64,000 nt of DNA from Plotosus lineatus. Lineage: Eukaryota; Chordata; Actinopteri; Siluriformes; Plotosidae. Positions 58,701 to 63,505 of this stretch are shown here, in pieces; the first letter of the stretch is position 1; every line of letters starts with the position of its first letter. The stretch spans positions 37,440,001 through 37,504,000 of the forward strand of contig CM045733.1 in NCBI GenBank assembly GCA_024760905.1, in the 5' to 3' direction. The notes beneath the pieces were generated by a model that was not told the origin of the DNA, made no database searches, and saw nothing but the letters and a program-made list of their open reading frames with translations. The translations under genes and the position numbers were made by a program.

Positions 58701-59630
58701 ATAATGTTTATATGGTTGGAAGGGGGGTAAGAAAACACCTAATTCAATATTATACACTAATCGTCACAAACAGCACTCGTACGTGCAAGTAAGCAGCAAC
58801 CGGAACTAAAAGCGGAGTATAAAAATCAATCAAACTCGTTTTCATAATCTTAAAACAAGCAGCGAATTTTTTTTAATAATAATAATAATTGTTTATCGTT
58901 TTCTGATTCTCTCTCACACACACAGTGTTGTACTCGCACTGCGGCCATCAGAGAGAAATCCACACGCTAGCTTTAGCCACATGGCTAACCCCATCGGGTT
59001 AGCCAGACAAGCTAGCAACTGAATGTTTTTCACCCGTACTTCCTCTGTTCCGCAAATAACCGCCCCTCCATTTGGAATTGTGTGTAAGTGACTGTTCCTG
59101 CTGAATATGTTTGTAAATGAGGAGCTGGTCGGTGCTGCGTTACCTTTTTGCACCAACTTGAGCTCTCCGTTCTCCTTCTTCATCACAGCGGCACTCACGG
59201 CGTTCCCCCCGACACTGCTACTGTTCTCCAGTTTGTGTTTCCTCTTCTCCTTTTCTCGCTCTTTCTCCTTTTCTTTTGGCCTTTTGGGTTTGGGTGGCGA
59301 GGCGATAAAGGCGCTCTGCTTGAAAACGCTGTGCACCTTATGGAGAGGAGACTGAGACTGAACGGGGCTGCTCGGCTTGACGGGAGAGGCGCTCCATGTT
59401 GTCGGGCTGCCATAACTCTTCTGCTGCTTTTCCTCTCCTCCTCCTCCTTCACCATTCAGTTTCTTAGGTTTGAAGCTCTTCTCTTCGCTTCGAACTTTTT
59501 TGGGTGGTGGAGGATGGTGGTCCCGGGAAGACTGCGATCGGTTTTCAGCCGACGGCTTCGACTCCTTGGGCTTGGAGACCGGATTCTTCGTCGTTGAGAC
59601 GAAGCGAATGAGGCTCATTGGCTCCGCCAT
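2915..59630 (-). CDS. rsbn1l: rsbn1l, round spermatid basic protein 1-like (JmjC/KDM9 family), eight-exon gene
   Basis: Eight minus-strand exons (listed separately) join with matching phases (1,1,0,0,2,2,0) into 2,955 nt: 984 codons plus TGA. Every intron is GT-AG. The order of conserved blocks follows vertebrate RSBN1/RSBN1L: Lys-rich N-terminus, [103 protein letters not shown]1L is preferred over RSBN1 because of the MAEP start, SPFKRKR, and VDDAKLNQL in place of VDEAKLNQM. Known family facts: nuclear proteins related to C. elegans DPY-21, whose JmjC domain demethylates H4K20me2. H575-x-D577 with H677 is a candidate Fe(II) triad, which is my inference. The product is longer than the human protein (about 850 residues), mainly through the C-terminal tail. 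Introns are 0.2 to 21.8 kb and carry most of the mobile elements listed below. Confidence 0.93.
4166..4820. mobile_element. Tc1-derived non-autonomous element (MITE) in intron 7
   Basis: Left end cagtactgaccaaaactatt followed by tgcccct; right end, reversed, tagtgctgtgaaagtctttg followed by cccc. Both resemble Tc1-like inverted repeats, and TA follows the right end. About 650 bp with no transposase frame, so an internally deleted copy. Confidence 0.6.
4852..4909. repeat. (TG)n microsatellite beside exon 7
   Basis: About 28 uninterrupted TG units on the plus strand, so (CA)n in the rsbn1l transcript, starting roughly 17 nt after the exon 7 donor at 4927. A second TG tract lies at 5120-5148 in intron 6. 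Confidence 0.95.
4928..5036 (-). CDS. rsbn1l: rsbn1l coding exon 7 (residues 602-638)
   Basis: Acceptor ttgtgcag|TATGGA, donor TCACAG|gtcagt. After the split Gly codon it reads [36 protein letters not shown]. The GMEPPR entry differs from mammalian EWPDQPR, so the junction region is variable, but the rest is nearly identical. A (CA)n tract starts about 17 nt into the following intron (see findings). Confidence 0.93.
6088..6255 (-). CDS. rsbn1l: rsbn1l coding exon 6 (residues 546-601)
   Basis: Acceptor cttccag|GTCAAC, donor GGAGAGGG|gtgagg. It encodes [38 protein letters not shown] and [18 protein letters not shown]575-A-D577 in AHADH is the best candidate for the HxD part of a 2-oxoglutarate oxygenase iron site, with a distal His about 100 residues on (H677); no structure was checked. 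Pro573 replaces the Arg of the mammalian proteins. Exon phase is 2 in and 2 out. Confidence 0.93.
6256..7094. other. Intron 5, part without recognised element
   Basis: AT-rich intronic sequence with a poly(A) run at 6717-6732 and a (CAT)n patch at 6279-6292. Nothing else recognised. Confidence 0.5.
7095..8200 (-). mobile_element. Degenerate hAT-type element with BED-finger relic (intron 5)
   Basis: Minus-strand frames at 7772-7430 read [30 protein letters not shown] and, after frameshifts, [12 protein letters not shown]. This resembles the N-terminal BED zinc finger of hAT transposases (W-L..Y..W, then C-x2-C with the second Cys lost here, then H-x4-H). Similar ttcaaggaat-type stretches at about 7145 and 8170 in opposite orientation may be remnants of the termini. 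Boundaries are uncertain. Confidence 0.45.
8453..8771 (+). mobile_element. tRNA-derived SINE, family 1 (RTE-tailed), copy A
   Basis: Head ggcagtggtggcctggtgat with a B-box-like gggggttctagtccc; body shared with copies at 53.4 and 60.7 kb (cattgctgactttcgtaaag, cccttgctaaagggttg); tail agccgaaaggaaaagaaga, identical to the local RTE LINE 3' end. It is not a functional tRNA: the head lacks a foldable cloverleaf and an intact B box. Confidence 0.8.
8772..10382. other. Intron 5, exon-5-distal part
   Basis: No gene or clear repeat seen. A short TG tract lies at 10316-10341, just past exon 5's donor in the transcript. Small open frames here show no family resemblance and no splice support. Confidence 0.5.
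10383..10525 (-). CDS. rsbn1l: rsbn1l coding exon 5 (residues 499-545)
   Basis: Acceptor gtgcacag|CGGACG, then [40 protein letters not shown] and KSPFKRKR. The donor is GGAAAAG|gtgata, phase 2. SPFKRKR is the RSBN1L form (RSBN1 has FKRRR). The acceptor's pyrimidine tract is a short TG/CA tract, and the donor lacks the usual +5 G, so this is the weakest splice pair in the gene. The strongly conserved protein block on both sides still supports it. Confidence 0.93.
10740..10877 (-). CDS. rsbn1l: rsbn1l coding exon 4 (residues 453-498)
   Basis: The acceptor cctgtag|GTAAAG opens [20 protein letters not shown], matching the human protein except for one residue. [20 protein letters not shown] and QSPFLE follow, before the donor CTTGAG|gtgagt. 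The exon is exactly 46 codons in phase 0 on both sides, so skipping it would keep frame but remove a core block. Exon 3 lies 21.8 kb upstream, across the longest intron, while intron 4 downstream is only 214 nt. Confidence 0.94.
10878..11734. other. Intron 3, end near exon 4
   Basis: The polypyrimidine tract and acceptor of exon 4 lie at its low-coordinate end. The rest is AT-rich with no recognised element. Confidence 0.5.
11735..15410 (-). mobile_element. Long degenerate non-LTR retrotransposon with endonuclease and reverse transcriptase
   Basis: Minus-strand, about 3.7 kb. In order: a 5' region (15410-14800); an APE-type endonuclease ([20 protein letters not shown] at about 14710, [13 protein letters not shown] at about 14430); RT blocks ([93 protein letters not shown] as the xxDD box); and a C-terminal SKYLG-like region and [16 protein letters not shown]. 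Frames are cut by many shifts and stops, so it is dead. The clade is not settled; it is clearly different from the RTE family at 27 kb. Confidence 0.85.
15411..16389. other. Intron 3, unassigned stretch
   Basis: AT-rich, no gene; ORFs are short and unsupported. No repeat end recognised. Confidence 0.4.
16390..16675. mobile_element. hAT element, terminal fragment
   Basis: The stretch gtgcgacccggtaccaactg to cccgggggttggggaccatt is the characteristic GC-rich subterminal and terminal part of a common fish hAT family (end of type GGTTGGGGACCNNTG). No matching opposite end was found, so it is a one-ended remnant. Confidence 0.55.
16745..17008 (-). mobile_element. Degenerate tRNA-derived SINE (family 4)
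   Basis: Read on the minus strand: head ggcatggtggtgtaatgtta (A-box-like), a decayed B box (cttgagctcgattacc), then the widespread fish repeat body (catgcatattaggctaattg). B-box changes suggest it is old. Confidence 0.55.
17324..18083. mobile_element. Tigger/pogo-like MITE, family A, copy 1
   Basis: Inverted repeats of about 24 bp starting CAGTCTGCCCTCTTCC (left, 17324) and CAGTCGGCCCTCTTCC (right, reversed, ending 18083) differ at one base. Subterminal DNA repeats cgaaat and ttttcgtaa motifs. TA follows the right end; the left TA is mutated to TT. No transposase. A TG microsatellite lies inside at 17564-17600. Confidence 0.75.
18084..18841. other. Intron 3, unassigned stretch
   Basis: AT-rich intronic DNA between two MITEs; nothing recognised. 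Confidence 0.4.
18842..19008. mobile_element. hAT MITE, 167 bp, with intact 8-bp target duplication
   Basis: Inverted repeats of about 49 bp beginning CAGGGGTGGGYAATCTTATC, differing at one position. Flanked by an exact 8-bp duplication gcctagat (18834-18841 and 19009-19016), the hAT hallmark. The central loop is about 70 bp. The near-identical arms suggest a fairly recent insertion. Confidence 0.92.
19373..20334 (-). mobile_element. hAT element with transposase relic and 8-bp target duplication
   Basis: Flanked by exact gaataaat (19365-19372 and 20335-20342). Ends are imperfect inverted repeats (caagagtggccaacc; reversed right end cagaagtggtgaagcc). The minus-strand frame 19938-19729 reads [19 protein letters not shown] and [20 protein letters not shown], like the region after the BED finger in hAT transposases; further decayed frames run to about 20156. 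It is 962 bp, so much is deleted. Confidence 0.85.
20428..20453. repeat. (GGT)n microsatellite
   Basis: About eight GGT units at the end of a GC-richer segment just outside the hAT target duplication. Confidence 0.9.
20834..22875. mobile_element. Unclassified 2-kb DNA transposon with 26-bp inverted repeats, TAA flanks
   Basis: Left TIR 20834-20859 (starts TACCCCCATTTCAGTGG, ends GCACGGCA) matches the right TIR 22875-22850 (reversed) at 25 of 26 positions. Both sides are flanked by TAA, a 3-bp duplication of the PIF/Harbinger type. Subterminal regions at both ends are rich in ATTCCG/CGGAAT motifs. Inside: a G-run with a C-rich partner (21497-21540) and a 67-codon minus-strand frame (21970-21767) rich in Lys that I do not recognise. 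No DDE domain seen. Confidence 0.65.
22876..24033. other. Intron 3, unassigned stretch
   Basis: No gene. Contains an isolated 36-nt near-perfect palindrome at 23657-23692 (see findings). Confidence 0.45.
24034..24818 (-). mobile_element. Pogo-like element, family D, copy 1, with HTH transposase fragment
   Basis: Ends resemble ACCGTATTTTCCGGACTATA inverted repeats (left decayed, right clear at 24797-24818). Minus-strand frame 24699-24427 reads [40 protein letters not shown], the N-terminal psq/HTH DNA-binding part of pogo/CENP-B-type transposases. The catalytic part is missing. Confidence 0.72.
24819..25857. other. Intron 3, unassigned stretch
   Basis: No gene or element recognised. Confidence 0.4.
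25858..26160. mobile_element. Tigger-like MITE, family B, left part
   Basis: Starts CAGTAGGCCCTCGTTATTCG after TA. Internal gcgagttctgtacccggaag and gacagccttactcatta are shared with copies at 33.9 and 35.9 kb. The right end is not found: it runs into a (TC)n(AT)n tract. Confidence 0.7.
26161..26195. repeat. (TC)n(AT)n microsatellite
   Basis: TC repeats then AT repeats between the truncated MITE and a foldback. Confidence 0.9.
26201..26374. repeat. Long foldback (inverted repeat with short loop)
   Basis: The left arm 26201-26268 (aagacaggacaaagactttc to ggggtggtgaa) is repeated in reverse complement at 26304-26374 with only a few mismatches; the loop is about 35 nt. It would fold into a strong hairpin of about 65 bp as RNA on either strand. 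Possibly a snap-back MITE; no TIR family recognised. Confidence 0.88.
26443..26540. repeat. (AT)n(CA)n microsatellite
   Basis: About 34 AT units followed by a CA tract. It is followed by a Tigger-like end (ccctgacttacgtttttaat, 26538) continuing to about 26640. Confidence 0.9.
26538..27130. other. Tigger-like remnant and unassigned intron sequence
   Basis: 26538-26640 resembles a Tigger-like terminus (ccctgacttacg, ggttccggacggcggaac). The rest up to the RTE element shows nothing recognisable. Confidence 0.4.
27135..29236 (+). mobile_element. RTE-type LINE, 2.1 kb, most complete copy
   Basis: 5'-truncated. RT blocks in order: [20 protein letters not shown] (27.8 kb), [40 protein letters not shown], the [11 protein letters not shown] block, [33 protein letters not shown] (FADD catalytic box), [33 protein letters not shown], then the C-terminal block shared with 1-322. 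The 3' UTR is about 30 bp, ending in gaagaag and (AT)n. Confidence 0.88.
27709..29046 (+). pseudogene. RTE reverse transcriptase, broken frame
   Basis: The RT is readable across three frames: a shift near 27945 (after LESEQMPEE), another near 28205 (at the DLEKAYDRVP block), a TAG at 28531-28533, and a further shift near 29030 that ends the frame at VYWQ. The FADD active site is intact. It cannot make a full protein. Confidence 0.88.
29237..29315. repeat. (AT)n(CA)n microsatellite at LINE tail
   Basis: Directly extends the RTE 3' tail and is interrupted by the Tc1 element; it resumes on the far side at 30690-30775. Confidence 0.92.
29316..30686 (-). mobile_element. Tc1-like transposon, full-length type, copy 1
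   Basis: Long inverted repeats: left ggtccttctcaaaaaattag (29317), right reversed ggtccttctcaaaaaattag, with similarity continuing over more than 100 bp including cattattttctgtaatgtac. The element lies in a microsatellite rich in TA. Same family as the copy at 61.8 kb. Confidence 0.92.
29567..30486 (-). pseudogene. Tc1-like transposase (DD34E), N-terminal part frameshifted
   Basis: The catalytic half is open from 30220 to 29567 (217 codons): [25 protein letters not shown] (first Asp), FLHDLAPAH (second Asp), NPIENLW (Glu), with exactly 34 residues between the second Asp and Glu. Upstream, the HTH part ([20 protein letters not shown]) is in another frame, and about 30 codons between HTH and catalytic domain (the ETSRATVHR region) are deleted. 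No initiator Met is seen. Not functional as it stands. Confidence 0.9.
30690..30775. repeat. (TG)(AT)n(CA)n microsatellite
   Basis: Compound repeat immediately right of Tc1 copy 1. Confidence 0.92.
30774..31392. mobile_element. Pogo-like MITE, family E, copy 1
   Basis: Left end acagtatttaatgtgataag; right end reversed actgtattcgacgtaataag. The body closely matches 49396-50077 (for example accagcagagtggaacggta, gacccc-ttacttttc). No transposase in this copy. Confidence 0.75.
31640..31905 (+). mobile_element. Fish dispersed repeat with internal CA microsatellite, copy 1
   Basis: Starts tattaatcccggaaggaaaa, carries (CA)n at 31731-31783, then ggttaggtgccttgctcaag and cttcagtcactcatg. Same layout as 32150-32450 and 57900-58120. 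Confidence 0.7.
32150..32450 (+). mobile_element. Fish dispersed repeat with internal CA microsatellite, copy 2
   Basis: tattaatcccacaagggaca, (CA)n at 32209-32244, agcagtgggttcccacacac, gggggataggtgcctggctg. It ends about 200 bp downstream (in transcript order) of the exon 3 donor. Confidence 0.7.
32660..33342 (-). CDS. rsbn1l: rsbn1l coding exon 3 (residues 225-452)
   Basis: Acceptor ctcctcag|TTGAGA, donor GCTCAG|gtgagt. The exon opens [18 protein letters not shown] and a very basic [20 protein letters not shown] run, a clear nuclear localisation signal. A Ser/Thr-rich linker follows (VKQEKS fits the SUMO consensus). The folded core then begins: [73 protein letters not shown], and the family signature [19 protein letters not shown]. 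This is the largest conserved exon and decides the family. It ends in phase 0 at Gln452. Confidence 0.95.
33708..35427. mobile_element. Tigger/pogo-like element, family A, copy 2 (host of a nested element)
   Basis: Left end CAGTGGTACCTCAATTTACG (33708), right end reversed CAGTGGAACCTCAACTTAGG (35427). Internal sequence (attccaaggctcccaatact; gccagcggggcgggatgtta) is shared with 17324-18083. Interrupted by a family B element. Confidence 0.8.
33923..34944. mobile_element. Tigger-like element, family B, nested, TA duplication
   Basis: Inserted in family A copy 2. TA at 33921-33922 and 34945-34946. Ends CAGGAGGCACTCAATATTCG (left) and reversed CAGTAGGCCCTTGACTATTC (right). 1,022 bp, non-coding, with the shared agttctgtacccggaagtaa block. 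Confidence 0.85.
35428..35629. other. Short unassigned intron stretch with poly(A)
   Basis: Contains an A run at 35573-35591. Nothing else recognised. Confidence 0.4.
35630..35902 (-). mobile_element. tRNA-derived SINE, family 2, copy A
   Basis: On the minus strand: head ggccggtggtgtagtggctc (A box), B box gagttcgaatccc, then a body shared with 50957-51222 (gcaggttacctgcccagtat; tggatgggacgctcgtccat). The 5' head lies at the high-coordinate end. Confidence 0.82.
35909..36180. mobile_element. Tigger-like MITE, family B, left part (copy 3)
   Basis: CAGTAGGCCCCGTTATTGGC after TA, then the family body. Truncated on the right, ending in a short duplicated stretch (acagtaatatatagggatc). Confidence 0.7.
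36729..37213 (-). mobile_element. RTE-type LINE fragment nested in the hAT element
   Basis: 5'-truncated minus-strand copy. Flanked by the 11-bp direct repeat ctctgagagcc (36718-36728, 37214-37224). The coding part 37185-36754 is open for 143 codons ([20 protein letters not shown] to [10 protein letters not shown]), the best preserved C-terminus of the family here. The tail is (GAT)-like. Confidence 0.9.
37245..37265. repeat. (AT)n microsatellite
   Basis: Short AT tract inside the hAT element. Confidence 0.85.
38158..38926 (-). pseudogene. Tc1-like transposase, truncated and frameshifted
   Basis: Starts [20 protein letters not shown] with the paired-like HTH ([20 protein letters not shown]), then shifted frames, then [20 protein letters not shown] (first Asp) and [17 protein letters not shown] (second Asp). 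The DD34E Glu segment is absent. Dead. Confidence 0.88.
38158..39290 (-). mobile_element. Tc1-like transposon (second Tc1 family), 3'-truncated
   Basis: The terminal repeat at the high end, reversed, reads cagtggtattaaaaagtatc (ends about 39290). The other end is missing: the element stops around 38158, before the catalytic Glu. Confidence 0.82.
39300..39360. repeat. (TC)n and (AT)n microsatellite
   Basis: Simple repeats adjoining the Tc1 end. Confidence 0.85.
39361..40084. other. Intron 2, unassigned stretch
   Basis: No gene or repeat recognised. Confidence 0.4.
40085..41035 (+). mobile_element. Tc1-like transposon relic (plus strand)
   Basis: Transposase segments in broken frames: an HTH linker region, cttttttcagatgaagtttg (FSDEV, first Asp), ggtttggggagccatgtcat (VWGAMS), ggtattgtgaaaaggaagaa (after the Glu). 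The right end ttctaatctattgagatgca is a typical Tc1 terminus. Heavily decayed. Confidence 0.72.
41045..41600 (-). mobile_element. Tc1-like fragment, third family
   Basis: The terminus cataattattggcaccccga and the internal caatggggttgaggtctggg (NPIE coding on the minus strand) belong to a common fish Tc1 family. It is truncated on the right and abuts the previous element. Confidence 0.62.
41601..43240. other. Intron 2, low-information stretch
   Basis: AT-rich; no gene. From about 42640 the style changes (gggttgtgactt, cgaaagtaggctcttggg), possibly the start of an unclassified DNA element extending past 43.5 kb. Confidence 0.35.
43242..43499 (-). other. Acidic open stretch without Met (possible transposase N-terminal relic)
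   Basis: 85 codons open on the minus strand between TGA (43502-43500) and TAA (43244-43242): [20 protein letters not shown], then [20 protein letters not shown]. Very acidic, like the N-terminus of piggyBac-type transposases, but nothing catalytic is nearby. No family can be assigned. Confidence 0.4.
43748..43785. repeat. (CA)n microsatellite
   Basis: About 18 CA units. Confidence 0.92.
43786..44703. other. Intron 2, unassigned stretch
   Basis: Contains a poly(A) run at 44377-44393; no gene recognised. Possibly continues the unclassified element from 42.6 kb. Confidence 0.35.
44704..46556. mobile_element. Putative hAT-like element carrying a nested pogo-like element
   Basis: Left end cagtgctcgaga (44704) and right end, reversed, cagtgctccaga (46556) are inverted. 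Flanks share only tacaac, so the duplication is not convincing. Low confidence in boundaries. Confidence 0.4.
45195..46140 (+). mobile_element. Pogo-like element, family D, copy 2
   Basis: Ends actgtattttccaaactagg and, reversed, accatgttttccggactata. Coding remains: [37 protein letters not shown] (psq HTH), then [24 protein letters not shown] CENP-B HTH in fragments. About 215 bp around 45505-45720 is repeated at 45720-45905. Confidence 0.78.
46557..47110. other. Intron 2, part next to the exon 2 donor
   Basis: Unremarkable AT-rich intron; nothing recognised apart from the donor. Confidence 0.45.
47111..47296 (-). CDS. rsbn1l: rsbn1l coding exon 2 (residues 163-224)
   Basis: The acceptor cttttccag|AGCATG and donor CAGAAAA|gtgagt are both strong. 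With the G carried from exon 1 the first codon is GAG, giving [12 protein letters not shown] and then an almost uninterrupted Lys/Glu/Arg helix ending [21 protein letters not shown]. The last part closely follows the human RSBN1L block KKHKVMNEIKKENGEVK. The charge pattern suggests a single alpha-helix or coiled coil. It ends in phase 1. The ENGE(L/V)KL phrase also closes exon 1, so exons 1 and 2 carry a repeated motif. Confidence 0.88.
47297..47713. other. Intron 1, part next to the exon 2 acceptor
   Basis: The exon 2 acceptor tract lies at 47297-47310. The rest is AT-rich with no element seen. Confidence 0.45.
47714..49342 (-). mobile_element. Tc1-like transposon, fourth family, nearly full length
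   Basis: Inverted ends: left cacgtgcaaaagtttttgcc, right reversed cagtgctgtgcaaaagttat followed by tgcccc. 1.6 kb with a degenerate transposase on the minus strand. Confidence 0.85.
47948..48945 (-). pseudogene. Tc1-like transposase lacking its first catalytic segment
   Basis: ATG at 48945. HTH part readable across frames ([20 protein letters not shown]), then [10 protein letters not shown] where relatives have LW(S/T)DETKVELF, so the DE(T) containing the first catalytic Asp is gone. VLQKDNDPK keeps the second Asp, and [11 protein letters not shown] keeps the Glu. Several stops (for example after NTTFD and VVI). The last 93 codons (48229-47948) are open. Confidence 0.85.
49396..50077 (-). 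mobile_element. Pogo-like element, family E, copy 2, with transposase C-terminal relic
   Basis: TA at both edges (49394-49395, 50078-50079). Ends CCGTATTC and, reversed, CCGTATTTGACATAACCGCC. On the minus strand at about 49860-49755, [33 protein letters not shown] is the acidic C-terminal tail seen in pogo-type transposases; copy 1 lacks it. Confidence 0.75.
50172..53120 (-). mobile_element. L2-like LINE, degenerate, 2.9 kb
   Basis: Minus strand, in order: endonuclease start ([69 protein letters not shown]); RT blocks ([41 protein letters not shown]); C-terminal [20 protein letters not shown]. Typical of fish L2/CR1-type elements. Many frameshifts; the catalytic xxDD box is not recognisable; a SINE splits it at 50957-51222. 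Confidence 0.82.
50957..51222 (-). mobile_element. tRNA-derived SINE, family 2, copy B (nested in the L2-like LINE)
   Basis: Same head and body as 35630-35902, with a decayed B box (gttcaaatccc). It splits the L2-like element, so it inserted later. Confidence 0.8.
53410..53763 (-). mobile_element. tRNA-derived SINE, family 1, copy B, with target duplication
   Basis: Most intact copy. On the minus strand: a tRNA-like head (ggcagtggtggtctagtggt, B box gggttcaagtccc), the family body, and the tail gccgaaaggaag. It is flanked by a 19-bp direct repeat, ggtactacagYcaccaagt, at 53391-53409 and 53764-53782 (one mismatch), the target duplication of LINE-type retroposition. Confidence 0.88.
54776..55079 (-). 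mobile_element. RTE-type LINE fragment
   Basis: Minus strand: [52 protein letters not shown], stop, short 3' UTR, then a (GAA)n tail (ttcttcttc on plus at 54776-54794). 5'-truncated. Confidence 0.87.
55198..55352 (-). mobile_element. RTE-type LINE fragment, very short
   Basis: Last 40 or so codons ([20 protein letters not shown]) and the tail; ends about 120 bp from the previous copy. Independent tail, so a separate insertion. Confidence 0.83.
55404..55800 (+). mobile_element. tRNA-derived SINE, family 3
   Basis: tRNA-like head accgagtggcgcatccacaa with B box gcaagttcaaatcc, then a long body (cgcactttccctccgagtgt; gagcattgcatgtcacggag; gatgggtggaaatttgacac) ending in an A-rich tail. No second copy in the window. 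Confidence 0.72.
55801..57899. other. Intron 1, unassigned stretch
   Basis: No gene or recognised element; small open frames show no family resemblance. Confidence 0.45.
57900..58120 (+). mobile_element. Fish dispersed repeat, copy 3 (without microsatellite)
   Basis: gaagcagtgggcttccacac, gattaggtgccttgcttaag, ggcgcttcagtcatgaatgt: same body as 31.8 and 32.2 kb, but the CA tract is absent. Confidence 0.65.
58121..59143. other. Intron 1, 5' part next to exon 1
   Basis: AT-rich apart from the 59-kb end. Contains an (AAT)n tract at 58874-58888. The exon 1 donor gtaacg is at 59143. No element recognised. Confidence 0.5.
59144..59630 (-). CDS. rsbn1l: rsbn1l coding exon 1 (residues 1-162)
   Basis: The ATG at 59630-59628 lies in AAGATGGCGGAGCC, a good initiation context, and opens [10 protein letters not shown]. 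The exon is disordered and low in complexity: a [20 protein letters not shown] basic stretch, a GGGG run, Ser/Pro-rich linkers, then a charged [17 protein letters not shown] segment and [10 protein letters not shown]. Such segments in this family are likely nuclear-localisation and nucleic-acid-contact regions. The donor is CAAAAAG|gtaacg, leaving one base of codon 163. Reading on past the donor gives an unrelated 76-residue extension that I treat as intron. Upstream in-frame coding was not seen, so this is probably the true first coding exon. Confidence 0.9.
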
Positions 59631-59770
59631 CTTAGGGCTTTTCTCTATTTACTCTACTGCCGCTGTTTGTGTGAGAGGCTGGAGAGGGGCGGGGCTTAGC
59701 GTCTACTGTCCTGCAAGGTGGGTGCAGAGCCCTTGAATAGACTCGTTTACCGATGACGTCACAGATCAGC
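59624..59770 (-). promoter_or_regulatory. rsbn1l: rsbn1l core promoter: YY1-like site, GC box, CRE
   Basis: Upstream of the start codon: a GC box GGGGCGGGGC at 59686-59695, a palindromic cAMP-response element TGACGTCA at 59754-59761, and a YY1-type AAGATGGCGG across the start codon at 59633-59624. No TATA box is seen. The arrangement fits a broadly expressed TATA-less, CpG-containing promoter. The transcription start is unknown. Confidence 0.6.
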
Positions 59771-60595
59771 TGATCCACTGAAACGGATTCTTCAGGTGGG
59801 CAAACAAGAATAAATGAGTCATCGTGTCCAGTTTACGCGTGGATTACTATTTTGTGGAAAATATTTGATATTTTAACGTGTGTGCCAGAATGCACAAAGG
59901 GTTCAGTTAAAGGACACAAATGTTTCAAGATTTTAAAGGATAGTAGCAGAAAATTCTACTCGTGCAGGATTCAAATCGTCAAACCGGAATGAACCTGAAA
60001 ATTCACGACTTGCTAACTCGTGCTTCCATGAGGATTTTTTTAAAACAGTCAATGTCAGCATAACAAAACATGGAAAACTTTACTACTGTTTGTTTTCCCC
60101 AGAGCTTAAAGCCTTCTGGTGACCTATGCATCCCATAAGGTGAGTGTGGTCGTCTATTTATATTTTTCGATTTGAATGCTTAAGTGATAGCCAAGAACAG
60201 CATGCACAGGTAACAGGTTTAATTATGAAGTAATTTCATCTCCCCTCGCCTCACATGGACGGTGAGTACATATCCTCACTTTGCCTTCAATGAGGTTTGT
60301 ATGGGGTGCGGTGCGTGTTGTCTTTGTTTTCAGGTGTTTATCACATTCATTACCAGCACCACCATACTGGTGAAACATGAACCAATATTAACTATGATAT
60401 AGACAGAAGTTCCTTTCATACCAAATAATTAACAATCAGCGACAATTTTGGATAACTTTGTGCACAGCTGAAATAGTTGAACGTTCATGCTTCTGTATCT
60501 TATCTTATTGCACATAACAAATTGTTATGTATTCTAAGTGCTTGCTATTTATCTGAATTATTGTAATGATTTACGCTAAACAATAAATGTGTTTG
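59771..60595. other. Upstream flank of rsbn1l
   Basis: No coding frame of note and no recognised repeat. A divergent neighbour gene is not visible. Confidence 0.45.
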
Positions 60596-60660
60596 TGTGT
60601 GTGTATATGTGATGTGTGTGTATGTATGTATGTATGTGTATATATATATATATATATATA
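60596..60660. repeat. (TG)n(TATG)n(AT)n microsatellite
   Basis: Compound simple repeat just before SINE copy C. Confidence 0.9.
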
Positions 60661-60666
60661 TGGATA

Positions 60667-60996
60667 TGGCAGTGATGGTCTTGGATAGGGCGCAGGATCG
60701 CTGATCCAAAGGTTGGGGGTTCGAGTCCCCACAGGGTTGTCACTGCCCCCCAGTGCAGCTGACTGGGTTATCAAAAGCAGGCCATGTCTCTCACTGTCTA
60801 TGGTGTGAGGAATGTAAAAGAACCATTGCTGACTTTCGTAAAGAGTAGGCTGCAAAGCCATGAGCGTGTTTCTGTCCCTTGCTAAAGGGTTGTGACAGGA
60901 AGGGCATCCGATGTAAAAACCCATGCCAAAACAAATGTGTGAATCAGATGATTCACTGTGACACCTCTCAAGAATGGAAAAAGCCGAAAAGATATA
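60667..60996 (+). mobile_element. tRNA-derived SINE, family 1, copy C
   Basis: Head ggcagtgatggtcttggata, B box gggggttcgagtccc (near-canonical), shared body, LINE-like tail aagccgaaaagatatata. It sits after an AT/TG microsatellite and abuts a Tigger-like end at 60999. Lies upstream of the rsbn1l promoter. Confidence 0.83.
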
Positions 60997-60998
60997 TA

Positions 60999-61790
60999 CA
61001 GTCAGCCCCCTACTTACGAAACCCCAGGGTACGAAAATGCCGGGTTACGAAAAACATTCTCCTACGTTTTCGTACCCGGGATACAAAAACAACCTCCTCT
61101 TACGAGAAGTGCCAGATGCACCATTCAAAATTTCACACGAAGTGCGAGTTGCTCTCTCATTGGCTGTCTCCCAACATCCCTTGGCCTCCCTTTGGCTATG
61201 AGGGATGACGCAGCGAACTTCTTGTACCATACTTCCTGTTTGTCACACGCGTGAAGCAGAGTTGACTGTTGGCTTGTTTTGAGATTGATCATGCAGCGTT
61301 ATATTTCGTTGTTGCTGAAACCCCTCTACAATTAAGCAGAAATACAGTGACGGAGGCGATTATTTTGGCACGATAAAAACAGTGCTCCGTGGGAGAAGAC
61401 CTCCGATCTCGCAAGGAAGCAAGTTAATATTGAATCAGGACCTCTGATCCTTCAAACAGGTACTGTAATTCCGCTTTAAATAAAACATCCCGTCCATTTA
61501 AACATTTAAATAGAATTGTTCTGTCAGCTGTGGGCGTGGCCCAAGTTTTGTGTGTGTGTGAGTGAGAGAGTGTGCCCACGGGTGTCAGCCACTCCCCTCT
61601 GCCGGAGCCGAATTGAATATTAAGTGTACCTCTTGATAATGTTTAATCATATTTCATACTTTTATTTGATATATCTTTGTATAGATTTTATTGAATTTCT
61701 ATTAGTTGTTCAATTTCACTTTGACTTTTGACCTCCGGACAGTCCTGTTCGTATGTCCGGATGTTAGTAAAACAAATATTTGTAAGTAAA
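60999..61790. mobile_element. Tigger-like MITE, family C
   Basis: Starts CAGTCAGCCCCCTACTTACG after TA. Subterminal ttacgaaa/ttttcgta inverted motifs (61013-61085). The segment agtgagagagtgtgcccacg with gtcagccac is like family B. The right end is not clearly found. Confidence 0.6.
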
Positions 61791-61810
61791 CTTGTGTGTG
61801 TGTGTATGTA

Positions 61811-63505
<1,695 letters not shown>

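Noticed and set aside
59148..59597. 149-codon plus-strand frame opposite exon 1
   Set aside because: Low-complexity shadow of the Lys/Ser/Pro-rich exon on the other strand.
2915..59630. Gene could be rsbn1 rather than rsbn1l
   Set aside because: MAEP start, [27 protein letters not shown] and [13 protein letters not shown] match RSBN1L better, though a phylogeny was not run.
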